From: Candidatus Saccharimonadota bacterium
Lineage (GTDB): Bacteria > Patescibacteriota > Saccharimonadia > Saccharimonadales > Saccharimonadaceae
Assembly (NCBI GenBank): GCA_016199685.1
Contig: JACQGD010000069.1
Span: 1 to 5,856, forward strand
Length of the DNA: 5,856 bases
Reading direction: 5' to 3'
Each line of letters begins with the position of its first letter. Position 1 is the first letter of the stretch. The notes under the pieces are model-generated. The model worked only from the letters and a program-made list of their open reading frames with translations. It did no database searches and had not been told where the DNA came from. Positions 5,420 through 5,856 of this stretch are shown here, piece after piece. Position numbers and translations under genes: made by a program.

Positions 5420-5507
5420 AGAACAGGAATTGTACAGTTTGCGAGTAAACTAAATCTCGTAAAACTACGCAAGTAAAAATCTCACAAAATAGTTTTTTGG
5501 AGCATAC

Positions 5508-5513
5508 TATAAT
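5508..5513 (+). promoter_or_regulatory. Putative -10 of the secreted protein gene
   Basis: A perfect TATAAT follows the run TTTTTT of 5493-5498. No convincing -35 lies 16-18 bases upstream and there is no TG extension. A start near 5520 would give a leader of about 30 bases ending in AGGAGA (5539-5544), five bases before the ATG. Confidence 0.5.
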
Positions 5514-5549
5514 GATTACGGTAATAAATTATTAGAATAGGAGAAAAGA

Positions 5550-5856
5550 ATGAAAAGATTCAAAGCATTATTATTGTCAGCTTTTGCAGTAGCAACGGTA
5601 GGTGCTGTGGGAGCTGCACCGTCTACTTATGCTGATGTCGCAACGGGAAAAGCCGATCTTGGCGCGGGATCTGGTATAAAGTTTGGAACTCAGCCCGTCG
5701 GTGCGGTGAACACTTGTACTCTCGCAGCAATTGGGTATGATCAACAGAACAATCTCGTTGGAATCAGCGTCGGTCACTGCCCTACCAACACGGGCGGAAG
5801 CAACACAGCAATAGGACAGCTTAATGATCCTACGTGGGCACAAGTTTCAGGCCAGA
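5550..5856 (+). CDS. Secreted protein, probable chymotrypsin-like serine protease (partial)
   Basis: The first 102 codons are present; the frame is open at the window end. The N-terminus is a classical Sec signal peptide: MKRFK, a hydrophobic core (about 6-22) and a likely cleavage after TYA at residue 28. The mature part contains NTCTLAAIGYDQQNNLVGIS followed by VGHC (Cys56 to Cys77). This matches the pattern around the catalytic His of S1/alpha-lytic-type proteases, where a Cys about 15-20 residues earlier forms a disulfide with the Cys right after the His (here His76-Cys77). The catalytic Asp and Ser would lie beyond the window, so protease assignment rests on this one block. The ATG is supported by AGGAGA five bases upstream and by the signal peptide starting there. 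A secreted protease would act outside the cell; its target is unknown. Confidence 0.7.
   Translation, partial: MKRFKALLLSAFAVATVGAVGAAPSTYADVATGKADLGAGSGIKFGTQPVGAVNTCTLAAIGYDQQNNLVGISVGHCPTNTGGSNTAIGQLNDPTWAQVSGQ

Noticed and set aside
5438..5463. Hairpin after the aldo/keto reductase (TTTGCGAG with CTCGTAAA, one G-T pair)
   Set aside because: The stem is short with a 10-base loop and no T-run follows; too weak to call a terminator.
5577..5843. Minus-strand 88-codon open frame
   Set aside because: It is antisense to the signal peptide and His-block region of the secreted protein gene, which has better start signals.

Overview
The window carries nine protein-coding genes and no RNA gene, CRISPR array or recognisable transposase. 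The most likely source is a Candidatus Saccharibacteria (TM7)/Patescibacteria genome. This is inferred from the general look of the proteins, short intergenic spaces, overlapping stop/start codons, moderate GC, and TGA read as a normal stop (PAP2 and aldo/keto reductase genes). No marker in the window proves the taxon.

Left part, minus strand: the 5' end of fusA (EF-G) leaves the window at base 1. It has its own extended -10 promoter and lies downstream of a 283-residue protein I cannot assign. Upstream of that is a GC-rich gene for a lipoprotein with a long Pro/Lys-rich tail. A perfect 16-bp inverted repeat brackets this lipoprotein gene (1432-1447 and 2144-2159), and a 14-bp hairpin follows its stop codon.

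Middle, plus strand: a PAP2-family membrane phosphatase and a diacylglycerol-kinase-family lipid kinase overlap by ATGA. They form an apparent two-gene lipid or polyprenyl phosphate operon, possibly with a leaderless start. It converges on a minus-strand pair, a YggT-family membrane protein and YajQ, coupled by TAATG. The kinase and YajQ reading frames overlap tail to tail by 8 bp.

Right part, plus strand: an aldo/keto reductase of the 2,5-diketo-gluconate reductase type is transcribed divergently from yggT. After it comes the start of a secreted protein that resembles a chymotrypsin-like serine protease up to the catalytic His, cut by the window end.

The points most worth a second look are the Asn in place of the usual Asp in the EF-G guanine-recognition motif (NKIN for NKxD), the inverted repeat around the lipoprotein gene, and the unassigned 283-residue protein. 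I do not see a clear new multi-gene system.
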